Counted from the stretch's first letter, positions 18,112 to 26,867 are shown. The stretch: 64,000 nucleotides of DNA from Candidatus Gastranaerophilales bacterium (GCA_944323625.1 CALUTD010000005.1:1-64000), one strand, 5' to 3'. The notes: generated from the letters alone by a model not told the origin. Numbers and translations: made by a program.

Positions 18112-18561
18112 CTATTGAAAGAAGTAAAAATGGTTTAAGAATGCCAGGGCAGTACCTAAAAGGGCACCTACAAAAACTTCAAAAGGTGTATGTCCCAGTA
18201 ATTCTTTAAGCCTTTCTGCAGGAACCTGACCGTGAACATAATAGTCATCACAAATTTTGTTAAGACATGCTGCAATTTTACCGGTAGAACGTCTTAAACC
18301 GGCTGCATCATACATTACAACAAGAGCATACCCTATTGCAATTGCAAATTCTACAGAATCAAACCCTCTTATTATACCTACCGTTGCAGATAAAGCAACA
18401 ACACCTGCAGTGTGAGCACTTGGCATTCCGCCTGTTGTTGCCAATACTTGAAAATCAACTTTTCTTTTGAATATTATATGACCTAAAAATTTTAACAATT
18501 GTGCAACAAATGCTGCTTCCAATCCGTTTACTATTACTTCATAACTTGTATTTAAGAACAT
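18112..18561 (-). CDS. DUF212 (divergent PAP2) membrane protein
   Basis: A 149-residue membrane protein of the DUF212 family, related to acid phosphatase/vanadium haloperoxidase folds. Conserved blocks are TTGGMPSAHTAGVVALS, MYDAAGLRRSTGK and a C-terminal GHTPFEVFVGALLG, which supply the His and Arg residues of a phosphatase-like site. It overlaps the isoprenyl synthase gene by 10 nt. A role as a polyprenyl phosphate phosphatase would suit this neighbour but is inference. Confidence 0.85.
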   Translation of the reverse strand: MFLNTSYEVIVNGLEAAFVAQLLKFLGHIIFKRKVDFQVLATTGGMPSAHTAGVVALSATVGIIRGFDSVEFAIAIGYALVVMYDAAGLRRSTGKIAACLNKICDDYYVHGQVPAERLKELLGHTPFEVFVGALLGTALAFLNHFYFFQ

Positions 18562-19448
18562 TTTACTACCCCTTCTGAAATATCAGATACAACTCCCAAT
18601 AAAATGTCGGAATTTATATTGTTTGTCTTAAGTATATCACAAGCTTGTTTACAAAGGAATAAAGTTTGTTTTTTAGCTTCGTCAAGTCCAAACATAGTGA
18701 CATAAGTAGATTTTTCCGCTGCTGCATCTTTCCCCGGAGTTTTTCCCAAAACTTCAATTGATGAAGTTACATCCAAAATATCATCATAAATTTGAAATGC
18801 ATGCCCGTAAAGTGAAGCAAAATGAGTCAATACTTCAATCATATCAGAAGAAGCGCCGCCCATGATTGCCCCTGCTCTTATAGCCAATTTAAATAGTTTT
18901 GCGGTTTTATATTCCTGAAGATAATCTAAAGTTTCTTTTGAAATTTTCTTTTTTTCTGAGTCAATATCAACAATTTGACCTGAAATAATTCCATCAACAC
19001 CTGCGGCAATAAAAAATTCGTTCAATACTTTTAGAATTATATTACTGTTAACAGTTGACGGCGTTTTATCTATAATTAACTTCGGTGCAAAACTCAACAA
19101 AGCATCACCTGCAAGTGTAGCAACCGCTTCACCGAAAACTTTATGATTTGAAGGTTTTCCTCTTCTGAAATCATCATTATCCATACAAGGAAGGTCATCA
19201 TGTATCAGACTTTGGCAATGCAGCATCTCTATTGCACATGCGCAAGGCATTATGTTTTCTATTGGAACATTAAATAAAGATGCTGTTTCTATTGCAAGTA
19301 CCGGCCTCAGCCTTTTACCTCCGGCTAAAAGAGAGTAGCGCATTGATTCATAAACTATTTCAGGATATTTAATTTCAATATATTTTTCAATATGCAAATC
19401 AACATTTCTTTTTATATCTTCAAATCTTTTTTTTGCATGAATTTCCAT
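18552..19448 (-). CDS. ispA: Polyprenyl (farnesyl/geranylgeranyl) diphosphate synthase
   Basis: A 298-residue trans-isoprenyl diphosphate synthase. The first Asp-rich motif is DDLPCMD at 84-90, followed by DFRRGKPSNHKVFG, and the second is DDILD near 222. It condenses isopentenyl diphosphate with allylic diphosphates. The residues before the first motif (CAIEMLHCQSLIH) include no bulky aromatic stop immediately adjacent, so product length (C15 or C20) cannot be fixed by eye. It lies 2 nt from rsgA and overlaps the DUF212 gene. Confidence 0.92.
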   Translation of the reverse strand: MEIHAKKRFEDIKRNVDLHIEKYIEIKYPEIVYESMRYSLLAGGKRLRPVLAIETASLFNVPIENIMPCACAIEMLHCQSLIHDDLPCMDNDDFRRGKPSNHKVFGEAVATLAGDALLSFAPKLIIDKTPSTVNSNIILKVLNEFFIAAGVDGIISGQIVDIDSEKKKISKETLDYLQEYKTAKLFKLAIRAGAIMGGASSDMIEVLTHFASLYGHAFQIYDDILDVTSSIEVLGKTPGKDAAAEKSTYVTMFGLDEAKKQTLFLCKQACDILKTNNINSDILLGVVSDISEGVVKCS

Positions 19449-19449
19449 T

Positions 19450-20454
19450 TTACTCTTCTTCCTTATATAACCTTTGATTAGCTGTTTTTCTTGAAAGATT
19501 TCTTTTTTTATTAGAAATTTTCGTCATAATTTTGTTATTATTATATTTTACATTATGCTCTTCTTTTATTGATTCTTTTGAAATTCTTTTTTCATATTCT
19601 TTTGCTTCAATTAATAGTTTTTTATAGCTCTGATATCGTGATTCTGCCATATTTTCAATTATTTCAACAGCACTGCAGCCGGTTTCCCCGGTATGCAGAC
19701 AATCTTTAAATTTACAATTTAGCTCATACTTACTAAATTCAACAAAAAGCTTTTGGACCTCATAAGGGAGCAGAAAATCAAATTTCAAATGTGAAAACCC
19801 GGGAGTATCAACAATATAAGAATTTGTATCCGTTTTTAAAAGTTCACAGTGCCTTGTTGTATGTGTGCCCTTTTTATTTTTATCACTTACCGCTTTTGTC
19901 TTTAATTTGCAATTATTTAAAATTGCATTAATCAATGATGATTTTCCTACCCCCGAAGCTCCGCATAATATGGAGGTATTGTCAAATAATACAGGTTTTA
20001 ATTCTTCAAGTCCTGTTTTTTTTAATGCTGAAGTAAAAATAATTTTATATCCCAACGGTGAATATATGTCTGTTATTTTTTGCTTAAGTATATCATTATC
20101 TTGAATATCTTCTTTGTTAAAACACAAAACAGGGGTTATTTTATTATATTCGCAGTGCGCAATGTATCTGTCCAACTGTTCAAAATTTAAATCCGGTTCT
20201 TTTAATGCCGAAACAATTATAACTTGAGTAACATTTGCAGCCTTTGGTTTTGAAATAAGATTTACTCTGTTAACGGTTTTTAATATAAATGCCTGCATTG
20301 ATTTTTCATCAAATTGTATAAGTTCAACAAAATCACCTGTATAAATATCTTGTTTCCCTTTTTTTAAGACACTCCTTAACTTGGATTCAACAAGCCCCAA
20401 TTCTGTTTGAACATAATAAAAATCTGAAAATATTTTTACTACACGCCCTATCAT
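19450..20454 (-). CDS. rsgA: RsgA, 30S ribosome assembly GTPase
   Basis: A 334-residue circularly permuted GTPase. The N-terminal OB fold is followed by G4 (NKED, 113-116), G1 (GASGVGKSS, 165-173) and G3 (DTPG, 216-219). The C-terminal zinc site uses Cys247, Cys252, His254 and Cys260. It checks and releases late 30S particles. The tail is very Lys/Asn-rich. It is the first gene of its operon, and the 103 nt to the divergent gene at 20558 hold the promoters for both sides. Confidence 0.95.
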   Translation of the reverse strand: MIGRVVKIFSDFYYVQTELGLVESKLRSVLKKGKQDIYTGDFVELIQFDEKSMQAFILKTVNRVNLISKPKAANVTQVIIVSALKEPDLNFEQLDRYIAHCEYNKITPVLCFNKEDIQDNDILKQKITDIYSPLGYKIIFTSALKKTGLEELKPVLFDNTSILCGASGVGKSSLINAILNNCKLKTKAVSDKNKKGTHTTRHCELLKTDTNSYIVDTPGFSHLKFDFLLPYEVQKLFVEFSKYELNCKFKDCLHTGETGCSAVEIIENMAESRYQSYKKLLIEAKEYEKRISKESIKEEHNVKYNNNKIMTKISNKKRNLSRKTANQRLYKEEE

Positions 20455-20557
20455 ACCTAAATACTACAACAAAATGAATTTTTAATAAACATATCTTAAA
20501 ATAATCAGCAATTTTTTTCTGTAAGTTTTTTTTATAATAACAAGGAGGGTTTTAAAT

Positions 20558-21115
20558 ATGCAAACAAATGGTTTACAGCCTAAAGTTGATTTATCTGCTT
20601 ATTACAATAAAAATAGTATCAATAAAAATGAAAAAGCAGATACAAGTGAAAATACAGTTGTACAAACAGATGAAAAATTATCATCAGAACCGGTAAAAGC
20701 TGATTTGGTCAGTGCATATTATCCGAATATAAACATTTCAAAATCTCAAGATTCTGCCGCTAAAAAATATGATAACGGTCTTGAATTGTCTGACGGTAGT
20801 AAATTGCTGAGAGTAATGGTTGCAAACACTGCTAACACTGAAATTAAAAAATCCGAACAAGAAGGAATGTACGATATTGTAACAACATCTTTAGCAGGTG
20901 GTCATGCGCAAGAACCCTCAGTTCAAACGGTTTCGGAAGAGGAACTCCTTAAAGATAAAGGTTTGGCAGCCGGCAAAGTTAAAAAGCTTGATGATGATTC
21001 TTATGAAGTTACTTACTATACAAGCAGTAATTACAAGGATTTTACCGAAACAACACAAGTTTTAACAGGTGAAGAATTAAATAAATTTATGACGGAAAAT
21101 GCTTATTATATTTAA
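20558..21115 (+). CDS. Unknown 185-aa polar protein
   Basis: A 185-residue protein without a recognisable family. It starts at ATG 20558 after a strong AAGGAGG. The N-terminal 60 residues are polar and probably disordered. The rest has ADLVSAYYPNINIS, an AAGKVKKLDDDSYEVTYYTS beta-rich stretch, and ends NKFMTENAYYI. There is no signal peptide or membrane segment. It is preceded by TATAAT about 8 nt before the ribosome site and followed by a terminator, so it is a single-gene unit. It may be a secreted or structural protein peculiar to this lineage; no function is claimed. Confidence 0.6.
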   Translation: MQTNGLQPKVDLSAYYNKNSINKNEKADTSENTVVQTDEKLSSEPVKADLVSAYYPNINISKSQDSAAKKYDNGLELSDGSKLLRVMVANTANTEIKKSEQEGMYDIVTTSLAGGHAQEPSVQTVSEEELLKDKGLAAGKVKKLDDDSYEVTYYTSSNYKDFTETTQVLTGEELNKFMTENAYYI

Positions 21116-21130
21116 AAAATTAATATTTAA

Positions 21131-21169
21131 CAAAAAAAATGACGTATTTCAAAATGCGTTGTTTTTTTT
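21131..21169 (+). terminator. Terminator after unknown gene 20558
   Basis: ACGTATTT pairs with AAATGCGT around a 2-nt loop, with an A run before and eight T after. It isolates the upstream gene from the AAA ATPase promoter. Confidence 0.65.
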
Positions 21170-21208
21170 GCTGTTATCAAAATGAAAAAAAAATTCAATT
21201 CTCTTTTT

Positions 21209-21249
21209 AATACGTCCTAAATTGGCGTATTTTGTATTTAAAATAAAAT
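21209..21249 (+). promoter_or_regulatory. Promoter with AATACGTCC operator, double-AAA gene
   Basis: AATACGTCC (21209-21217), 4 nt, TTGGCG (-35, 21222-21227), 16 nt, TAAAAT (-10, 21244-21249). The operator is also half of an inverted repeat AATACG...CGTATT. The same spacing and words occur before rtcB at 24492-24532. Transcription would start near 21256, which fits ATG 21270. Confidence 0.65.
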
Positions 21250-21269
21250 TAAAAGAAAGGGATATTGAA

Positions 21270-23228
21270 ATGAATAATTATGAAAAAAGAAAACTGGCTA
21301 AATATTTTAACGTATTAATTCCTTTATTTAATTTTAGAAATCCAATGCTAAAAGAGATATTAATAAATGTGAATGAAGCTTTTAATATAACAGGTGTGAA
21401 TTATGAAGATTTTGAAGATGAAGGTCCAAAATACAAAGAAAACAGAAAAAAAATATTTCAGAACTGTGCAGAATTAATAAATATAAAAATTCAAAAAGAA
21501 AAAATTGTAAATTCGTTGGAAGAAAAAAAAATTAATCTGATTTCTAACATATATAATCTGAATAAAAAAGAAAAAGAATATTTAGAATATTTTCTTTTGA
21601 TTAAAATTAACAGATGTTTTTACGATATAGACAGTAATGTAAGTAATAGTACTAAAATGGCCAAAATACTTTCCATAAAAGAGTGGGAAGTTGAGGGAAT
21701 ACAAAAATCTCTTATAAGAAAAGGTATTATGTATGATACATTTAATGAAGAGATTAACGCCAAAATTATTGAAACTATTCAAAGAAAAGATATAAAAACT
21801 CTAAGGCAAATACGTTGTATAATTCTTGGGCGCCCTCAAAAAAGTATTTTAAACTGGGACAATTTTAATCATATTGCAAAGGAACGAGAAATTGTATATA
21901 AAATAATAACTTCTGCTGCAAAAAATAAAGTAAAAGGGATAAACATATTACTATATGGACATGTCGGAACAGGTAAGACTCAATTTGCAAGATTAGCCGC
22001 CAACAGAGCCAAATTAGATATGTTTGAAATAACTTCTGAAGCAGAAGAAAATAAAGAAGCATCAAAAAGCGACAGACTTATTGATTTATATTCAAAACAG
22101 AATATTTTATCAGATGTAAATAATGCATGTATCCTTTTTGATGAAGCAGAAGATGTTATGAACAGATATTCATATTCTTCGAAAGCGTATTTAAACAAAA
22201 TACTTGAAAATGCTCCTGTTCCTACATTTTGGACTACTAATAATATATTTGATGTTGACCCGGCTTTTCTAAGAAGAATGACTTATTCAATTGAGTTTGA
22301 AAAATTAACGGATGATACAAGATTAAATATTTGGAAAAAAATTATAAGAAAAAATAAGTTTAAAGTTGATAGAAATAAACTAATTGCACTAAATATGGCT
22401 TACGATGTATCTCCGTCAATTATTGCAAATGCTGTCCAAACAACAAAGTTAATAGGTGGTTCTCAGGAGCATTTTGAAATATTTGTAGAAAATGTTTCAA
22501 AAGTTGTAAGTAAAAAGAGGAATCAAAAAAAGATAAAATGTTTTGAGATGGGTAATTATAATGATAATTTAGTTAATACGGATTTAGATTTAAAAAATCT
22601 GACAAGAAAGATTAAAAATTGCGGAAATTTAAACTTTTCACTTTGTTTGTACGGAGAACCCGGTACGGGGAAAAGCCTTTATGCAAAATATCTTGCGAAA
22701 CAATTAGGGCTTGAAGTTATATTAAAACATGCAAGTGATTTAATATCACCTTATGTCGGTCAAACAGAACAGAATATTGCAGCCGCATTTTCAGAGGCAA
22801 AAGCACATAGGGCTATGTTAATTTTTGATGAAGCAGACACATTTTTACAGAGCAGAAATGCAGCAGTGAGAAGCTGGGAAGTTTCAAAAGTTAATGAAAT
22901 GCTTACAAGGATGGAAACATACGAATATCCTTTTGTCTGCACTACAAACCTGCTTGAAACACTTGATGAAGCTGCACTTAGAAGATTTACATTTAAAATT
23001 AAATTTAATTTTTTGGAAAAAGAACAGTTAAATGCAGCATTCAATTATTTTTGGAATATTAAAAATGCGGATCTAAATATAAAAGGGCTTACCGCAGGTG
23101 ATTTTGCTACCGTTAAAAAGAAAGCTGATTTTCTAAATATTACGGATGTAAGGGAGTTGACTTCCATGCTTATAGATGAAGTTAAATTAAAGCAATCTAA
23201 AGATTTGAAAAATACCGTAGGATTTTAA
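21270..23228 (+). CDS. Tandem-AAA+ ATPase, unknown target
   Basis: A 652-residue protein with two AAA+ modules. Module 1 has Walker A GHVGTGKT near 230 and Walker B ILFDEAED near 288. Module 2 has GEPGTGKS near 461 and LIFDEADTF near 517, with a TTN sensor and ALRRFTFKI arginine region. The first 190 residues are helical and unrecognised. ATG 21270 is chosen because GAAAGGG lies upstream and the predicted -10 at 21244-21249 leaves no room for the earlier start at 21222. It shares a promoter motif with the rtcB locus, so it probably acts in the same stress or RNA-damage response. ClpA/Cdc48-like remodelling is possible; no protease-docking motif was seen. Confidence 0.8.
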   Translation: MNNYEKRKLAKYFNVLIPLFNFRNPMLKEILINVNEAFNITGVNYEDFEDEGPKYKENRKKIFQNCAELINIKIQKEKIVNSLEEKKINLISNIYNLNKKEKEYLEYFLLIKINRCFYDIDSNVSNSTKMAKILSIKEWEVEGIQKSLIRKGIMYDTFNEEINAKIIETIQRKDIKTLRQIRCIILGRPQKSILNWDNFNHIAKEREIVYKIITSAAKNKVKGINILLYGHVGTGKTQFARLAANRAKLDMFEITSEAEENKEASKSDRLIDLYSKQNILSDVNNACILFDEAEDVMNRYSYSSKAYLNKILENAPVPTFWTTNNIFDVDPAFLRRMTYSIEFEKLTDDTRLNIWKKIIRKNKFKVDRNKLIALNMAYDVSPSIIANAVQTTKLIGGSQEHFEIFVENVSKVVSKKRNQKKIKCFEMGNYNDNLVNTDLDLKNLTRKIKNCGNLNFSLCLYGEPGTGKSLYAKYLAKQLGLEVILKHASDLISPYVGQTEQNIAAAFSEAKAHRAMLIFDEADTFLQSRNAAVRSWEVSKVNEMLTRMETYEYPFVCTTNLLETLDEAALRRFTFKIKFNFLEKEQLNAAFNYFWNIKNADLNIKGLTAGDFATVKKKADFLNITDVRELTSMLIDEVKLKQSKDLKNTVGF

Positions 23229-23241
23229 TATTGCTAATTAT

Positions 23242-23430
23242 TTGTCCGAACAAAATTTCACTCACAACACTTCGTGTCTTATCGTGAAATTTTGATACAA
23301 AACGAACAGCAGAACCGAAGGTGATGCTTGTGAGCTTGTATCCGACGCAGCGTAGCTGCCAGGTGAGGGCGCCATAGCTCCCGCTCCCGCAGCCGGTAAC
23401 CAAGAAGTGCGGGCGACACTAGATTAGATT
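23242..23430 (+). repeat. GC-rich structured repeat R1 after AAA gene
   Basis: Starts TTGTCCGAAC 13 nt after the AAA gene stop and ends GGGCGACACTAGATTAGATT. It contains a perfect 11-bp stem CAAAATTTCAC/GTGAAATTTTG (23251-23261, 23284-23294), a GCAGC-GTA-GCTGC hairpin and a GC-rich core, in sharp contrast to its surroundings. The start and the end recur in R2 (25900-26031), and ACAAAACGAACAGCAGAACC recurs in R3 (27294-27313). It could be a transcribed structured RNA or a mobile repeat that prefers gene 3' ends. Confidence 0.7.
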
Positions 23431-23460
23431 TAAGAGGAAAAACATTTTTGTGTTATTTTT

Positions 23461-24447
23461 TTATATTATACTTTTTTGTTTATCCAAAGTTTTTTGAAGC
23501 ATATCAATATATTGGTTTCTAAGGGATGTGGGTGATATTATTTGAACATCATTTCCCCATTTAAATAAATGCCAAATTATTTCATATTCTCCTGAAGCTT
23601 TGAATTTTACAATAACACTTTTGTCATCATTTTCTTTTATTTTTTGAGAGGGATGGAAAAAATAATTTTTTACTTCTTCTGCAACATTTTTAGAGAATAA
23701 AAGTTTTACATCATAACACTTGCCCTGATAAACTCCGAATGATTGTTTTGCATATTTATCAAGGTCAAAATTTCCTCTGTCAAAAGTTTCTTTTAATAGT
23801 TTAACTTCCGAAAATTTATGGAGTAAGTAATTGTATGGATTTTTTCCTTTTCCTTCATCAATAGCAATAAGATAAATTTTTTCGCCGTAAATTAACCCTA
23901 AAGGTAAAAATTTTGCAGTTCGTCCATTGTATTTTGCACTAAATTTTAAATTTTTTTTCATTGCTTCTCTTATGCAAGAGATTATCTTTAAATCTATTTT
24001 ATATTTAGGCATTTGTTTTACGGCAAAACCTTCCGACTGCATTAAAATTTCAATTATATCATCCGTCATAGTAATATAATTTCTGTTTAGGGCGTTTATT
24101 TTAGTTATTGTTGTTTCAATTACCTTTTCTTTATCAGTAAAACCGCATTCTTTATGATATTCTTTTATTTTTTCAAGGTTTGTAATTTCTTCGGGAGTAA
24201 AACTTATAATTTCTTTTAAAAATCCACTTTTAAAACCCCAGCGTTTTTCTCTTGAAAAGGTTTGAAGTTCTTCAACCTGCGGAACACAAACCATAATACT
24301 GTCACGCATTCTTTCTGCTGTTCTTCTCGAAACATTAAAATACTTTTGAATTTCAGATAATGTAACTCCCTGTATTTTTGATTGCATTAATATTAAAAGC
24401 TCAATTATATCACTTGTTCTCGAATATCTCGGTTTATCTTCCATAAA
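23461..24447 (-). CDS. WYL-domain transcriptional regulator
   Basis: A 328-residue regulator. It has an N-terminal HTH (SEIQKYFNVSRRTAERMRDSI) and a WYL-type ligand domain (KFSAKYNGRTAKFLPLGLIYGEKIYLIAID), followed by the WCX C-terminal region. WYL proteins often sense nucleic acid or nucleotides and control stress or phage-defence genes. ATG 24447 is preferred with AGGT upstream; the earlier ATG at 24474 overlaps the probable -10. It is divergent from the small gene and rtcB, and its own promoter -35 overlaps the shared AATACGTCC motif, which suggests self-regulation together with control of rtcB. Confidence 0.85.
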   Translation of the reverse strand, partial: FMEDKPRYSRTSDIIELLILMQSKIQGVTLSEIQKYFNVSRRTAERMRDSIMVCVPQVEELQTFSREKRWGFKSGFLKEIISFTPEEITNLEKIKEYHKECGFTDKEKVIETTITKINALNRNYITMTDDIIEILMQSEGFAVKQMPKYKIDLKIISCIREAMKKNLKFSAKYNGRTAKFLPLGLIYGEKIYLIAIDEGKGKNPYNYLLHKFSEVKLLKETFDRGNFDLDKYAKQSFGVYQGKCYDVKLLFSKNVAEEVKNYFFHPSQKIKENDDKSVIVKFKASGEYEIIWHLFKWGNDVQIISPTSLRNQYIDMLQKTLDKQKSII

Positions 24448-24491
24448 AATACCTATATATTTATATTTAGTCATTATAATATATTTTCTAA

Positions 24492-24532
24492 AATACGTCC
24501 ATAATTGACAGATATTATTATTAAACTAAAAA
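24492..24532. promoter_or_regulatory. Shared operator/promoter between WYL and rtcB
   Basis: On the plus strand: AATACGTCC (24492-24500), 4 nt, TTGACA (-35, 24505-24510), 16 nt, TAAAAA (-10, 24527-24532), then AAGGAG and the small gene. On the minus strand a TATAAT at 24473-24478 lies 17 nt from TGGACG, which is part of the same motif. One regulator bound here could control both directions. The layout is the same as at 21209-21249. Confidence 0.65.
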
Positions 24533-24547
24533 TAAGGAGAATACATT

Positions 24548-24769
24548 ATGAAATATTTAATCAGAAACGGCAAAGTTGAGTTTTTAGGGAATAAAAAACA
24601 AATAATAGCTTATGTTTTAGAACAATACAAAAAGGAATATTGGGTTAAAGAGAATCATAAAAAATTTGATATTGATTTTGGCAGTTTTAAATTTACACTG
24701 GAAACACTAGGATTAGAACTCGCTGATAAAATGCCTAATAAAGAGTATAATAAAAAGCATAGGAGATAA
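24548..24769 (+). CDS. Small unknown protein upstream of rtcB
   Basis: A 73-residue basic protein, MKYLIRNGKVEFLGNKKQ at the start and Lys/Arg-rich at the end. It has AAGGAGA 8 nt before ATG and ends 4 nt before rtcB, so it is the first gene of the rtcB transcript. It has no known domain and no cysteines or membrane segment. It might be an RNA-binding helper or a small regulator of the ligase; this is inferred from position alone. Confidence 0.6.
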   Translation: MKYLIRNGKVEFLGNKKQIIAYVLEQYKKEYWVKENHKKFDIDFGSFKFTLETLGLELADKMPNKEYNKKHRR

Positions 24770-24773
24770 ATTT

Positions 24774-25898
24774 ATGCAGGAAATTCAAGGTAAATATACC
24801 GGGGCTAAAATATTTTCAAATAATATTGAAGAAGAAGTTATAAATCAAACATTGGATATATGTAATCATCCGATATTTAAAGATTGTATCGTAAGAATTA
24901 TGCCCGATTGCCATAAAGGGAAGGGCTGTACAATAGGATTTACTTCAACAATGCCGCAAGGCGGCGAGATTATTCCGAATATAATAGGCGTAGACCAATC
25001 TTGCGGAATGCTTGCAATAAAAATAAAAGACTGTAAAACGACAAGGGACTATATCAAACTGGATAAAGTAATAGAAATGAATATTCCGACCGGTACAGGA
25101 GGAAAAAGAAAAACGCTGCACAGATTCTTAGAAAACAACATACTAAAAGAACATATAGAAAAGGCTTCAAAAGACTACTTAAAAGAAGACTTTATGAATG
25201 AGTTATTAAAGGTTGGCACACTCGGCGCTGGGAATCATTTTATTGCCCTTGAAAAAGGAGAAAGCGGACTTTATTTAATAATTCACAGTGGTTCAAGACA
25301 TTTTGGAAACGGACTTGCAATATATTTTCAACAAAAGGCTATAGAAACAAACTGTTACCAAGACGGATATTTAAAAAATCTTTCTTTTTTAACGGGCAAA
25401 GATGCACAGGATTATTTATTTTGGGCTAAAGTGTGCAGGGAATATGCTTCTCTTTCAAGAGAAATTATGGCAAAAGAAATACTTGATAATATGGAATGGG
25501 ATTCGCTTGATTATTTTGAAACGGTTCATAATTATATCGGAGATGATAAAATAATAAGAAAGGGCGCAATTTCTGCTAAAGAAGGAGAAAGAGTATTAAT
25601 TCCGATAAATATGGCATACGGAAGTTTTATTGCAAAAGGCAAAGGAAATACGGACTGGAATAATTCGGGACCGCATGGCGCCGGCAGAGTATTATCGCGT
25701 ACACAGGCAAAAAATCAATTAACAATGAAAGAATATAAAGAAAGTATGAAAGGAGTCCATAGCTGTTGTATAACAACCGGGACTATTGATGAAGCGCCAA
25801 TGGCTTATAAAAACGGAGATGAAATAAAAGAACTCATTTCTCCGACTGCTGAAATTATTGACAGACTTATACCCGTATATAATTTTAAAGCCTGTTAA
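24774..25898 (+). CDS. rtcB: RtcB-type RNA ligase
   Basis: A 374-residue RtcB, which joins 2',3'-cyclic phosphate (or 3'-phosphate) and 5'-OH RNA ends with GTP and Mn. Metal and active-site blocks are DCHKGKG (45-51), GVDQSCGM (72-79; the usual form is GVDIGCGM), GTLGAGNHF (about 147-155), HSGSRHFG (about 171) and GPHGAGR, whose histidine is the expected guanylylation site (about 300). It is shorter than the archaeal enzyme, like the compact RtcB2 types. No archease or RtcA lies beside it. The WYL regulator and operator imply induction by RNA damage or stress. Confidence 0.92.
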   Translation: MQEIQGKYTGAKIFSNNIEEEVINQTLDICNHPIFKDCIVRIMPDCHKGKGCTIGFTSTMPQGGEIIPNIIGVDQSCGMLAIKIKDCKTTRDYIKLDKVIEMNIPTGTGGKRKTLHRFLENNILKEHIEKASKDYLKEDFMNELLKVGTLGAGNHFIALEKGESGLYLIIHSGSRHFGNGLAIYFQQKAIETNCYQDGYLKNLSFLTGKDAQDYLFWAKVCREYASLSREIMAKEILDNMEWDSLDYFETVHNYIGDDKIIRKGAISAKEGERVLIPINMAYGSFIAKGKGNTDWNNSGPHGAGRVLSRTQAKNQLTMKEYKESMKGVHSCCITTGTIDEAPMAYKNGDEIKELISPTAEIIDRLIPVYNFKAC

Positions 25899-25899
25899 A

Positions 25900-26031
25900 T
25901 TGTCCGAGCAAAAAGTTACGATAAGCCCGAAGGGTGTGAGTAACTTTTTGTGAGTGGCGCTTCAAAAAGTGAGCCCCAATTTTTCGGCGTGGATGACACG
26001 GCGAAAAATGTGGGCGACACTAGATTAGATT
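25900..26031 (+). repeat. GC-rich structured repeat R2 after rtcB
   Basis: Begins TTGTCCGAGC one nt after the rtcB stop and ends GGGCGACACTAGATTAGATT, like R1. It has a 10-bp stem AAAAAGTTAC/GTAACTTTTT (25910-25919, 25940-25949) around CGATAAGCCCGAAGGGTGTGA, which resembles the complement of the R1 loop, and a second stem ATTTTTCGGCGTG/CACGGCGAAAAAT. R1 and R2 thus bracket the WYL-rtcB block. Confidence 0.7.
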
Positions 26032-26073
26032 ATCAAAAAGTTAAAATATAAGATTTATAAAAAGGATTAATTT

Positions 26074-26850
26074 ATGGAATCATTCCAACTTACAAAAGAA
26101 AAATCAATTGAAGTTATTTCAAAATACAATGAGTATGTAAAAAATAAATCTTTTAATCTGTTTGAAACAATACAAATGCCTGAAACAAGTCATACAAAAT
26201 TTATCGCTGCCCTGCTTAATATAAAAGGAAAAGATAAAAACAGTCCTCAATATGTTTTTATGAGAAACTTTTTACAAAAAATACAAATGGAAAATATTGA
26301 TAATTTGACTGACTTAATGATTCAGGACATGATTGTGGAAACCGAATATAAGACACCTTTCGGAATAATAGATATATTTATTTATTCACAAAAAGCAAAT
26401 TTTGTTTGTGTAATAGAAAATAAAATTTATGCCAAAATATGTAATAATAACGGTCCTCAACTAAAAAGATATTATGAATATATAAAAAATACCGCTCCAT
26501 ATAAAGATTGCAATAAAAAATTTGTTTTTATTTCCGTATATTTAGATAAATTAAATCGACAAACCAAAAATTTACTTAAAGAATTTGATTACGTAAGTAT
26601 TGAACATAGTGATACTGCTTTATTTATTAATGATGAAATGCTGTCAAAATGTAAAGATGACTTTCAAAGAGAACTTTTTAAACAATATAGAGAATTCTGG
26701 GAATTTAATTACTATGATTCAATTGACAATGTATATTTAAAAGATGCCTGTTATAACTTAATAAAAAACTGTAGCAAAGAAGAAATTCAAAACTTGCCCG
26801 AAAACGTAAAAAAAGTTATATTTAAATTCTATTCTTCAGAAAATTACTAA
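26074..26850 (+). CDS. PD-(D/E)XK nuclease-family protein
   Basis: A 258-residue protein matching the PDDEXK_4 type of nuclease-fold proteins. ETSHTKFIAALLNIKG near the start is typical. The putative catalytic residues are the Asp of GIIDIFI (about residue 94) and Glu/Lys of VIENKIYA (about 110), followed by QLKRYYEYI. Members occur near phage and defence loci, but their targets are mostly unknown. ATG 26074 has AAAGGA upstream. It follows repeat R2 and precedes a broken transporter gene by 17 nt. Confidence 0.75.
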   Translation: MESFQLTKEKSIEVISKYNEYVKNKSFNLFETIQMPETSHTKFIAALLNIKGKDKNSPQYVFMRNFLQKIQMENIDNLTDLMIQDMIVETEYKTPFGIIDIFIYSQKANFVCVIENKIYAKICNNNGPQLKRYYEYIKNTAPYKDCNKKFVFISVYLDKLNRQTKNLLKEFDYVSIEHSDTALFINDEMLSKCKDDFQRELFKQYREFWEFNYYDSIDNVYLKDACYNLIKNCSKEEIQNLPENVKKVIFKFYSSENY

Positions 26851-26867
26851 GAAAAAAGAGAGAGAAT

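Noticed and set aside
24448-24474. WYL regulator start at ATG 24474
   Set aside because: That codon overlaps the predicted -10 hexamer and has no ribosome site; ATG 24447 fits better.
23242-26031. R1 and R2 as integron attC sites
   Set aside because: They lack the RYYYAAC/GTTRRRY ends, and no integrase is nearby.
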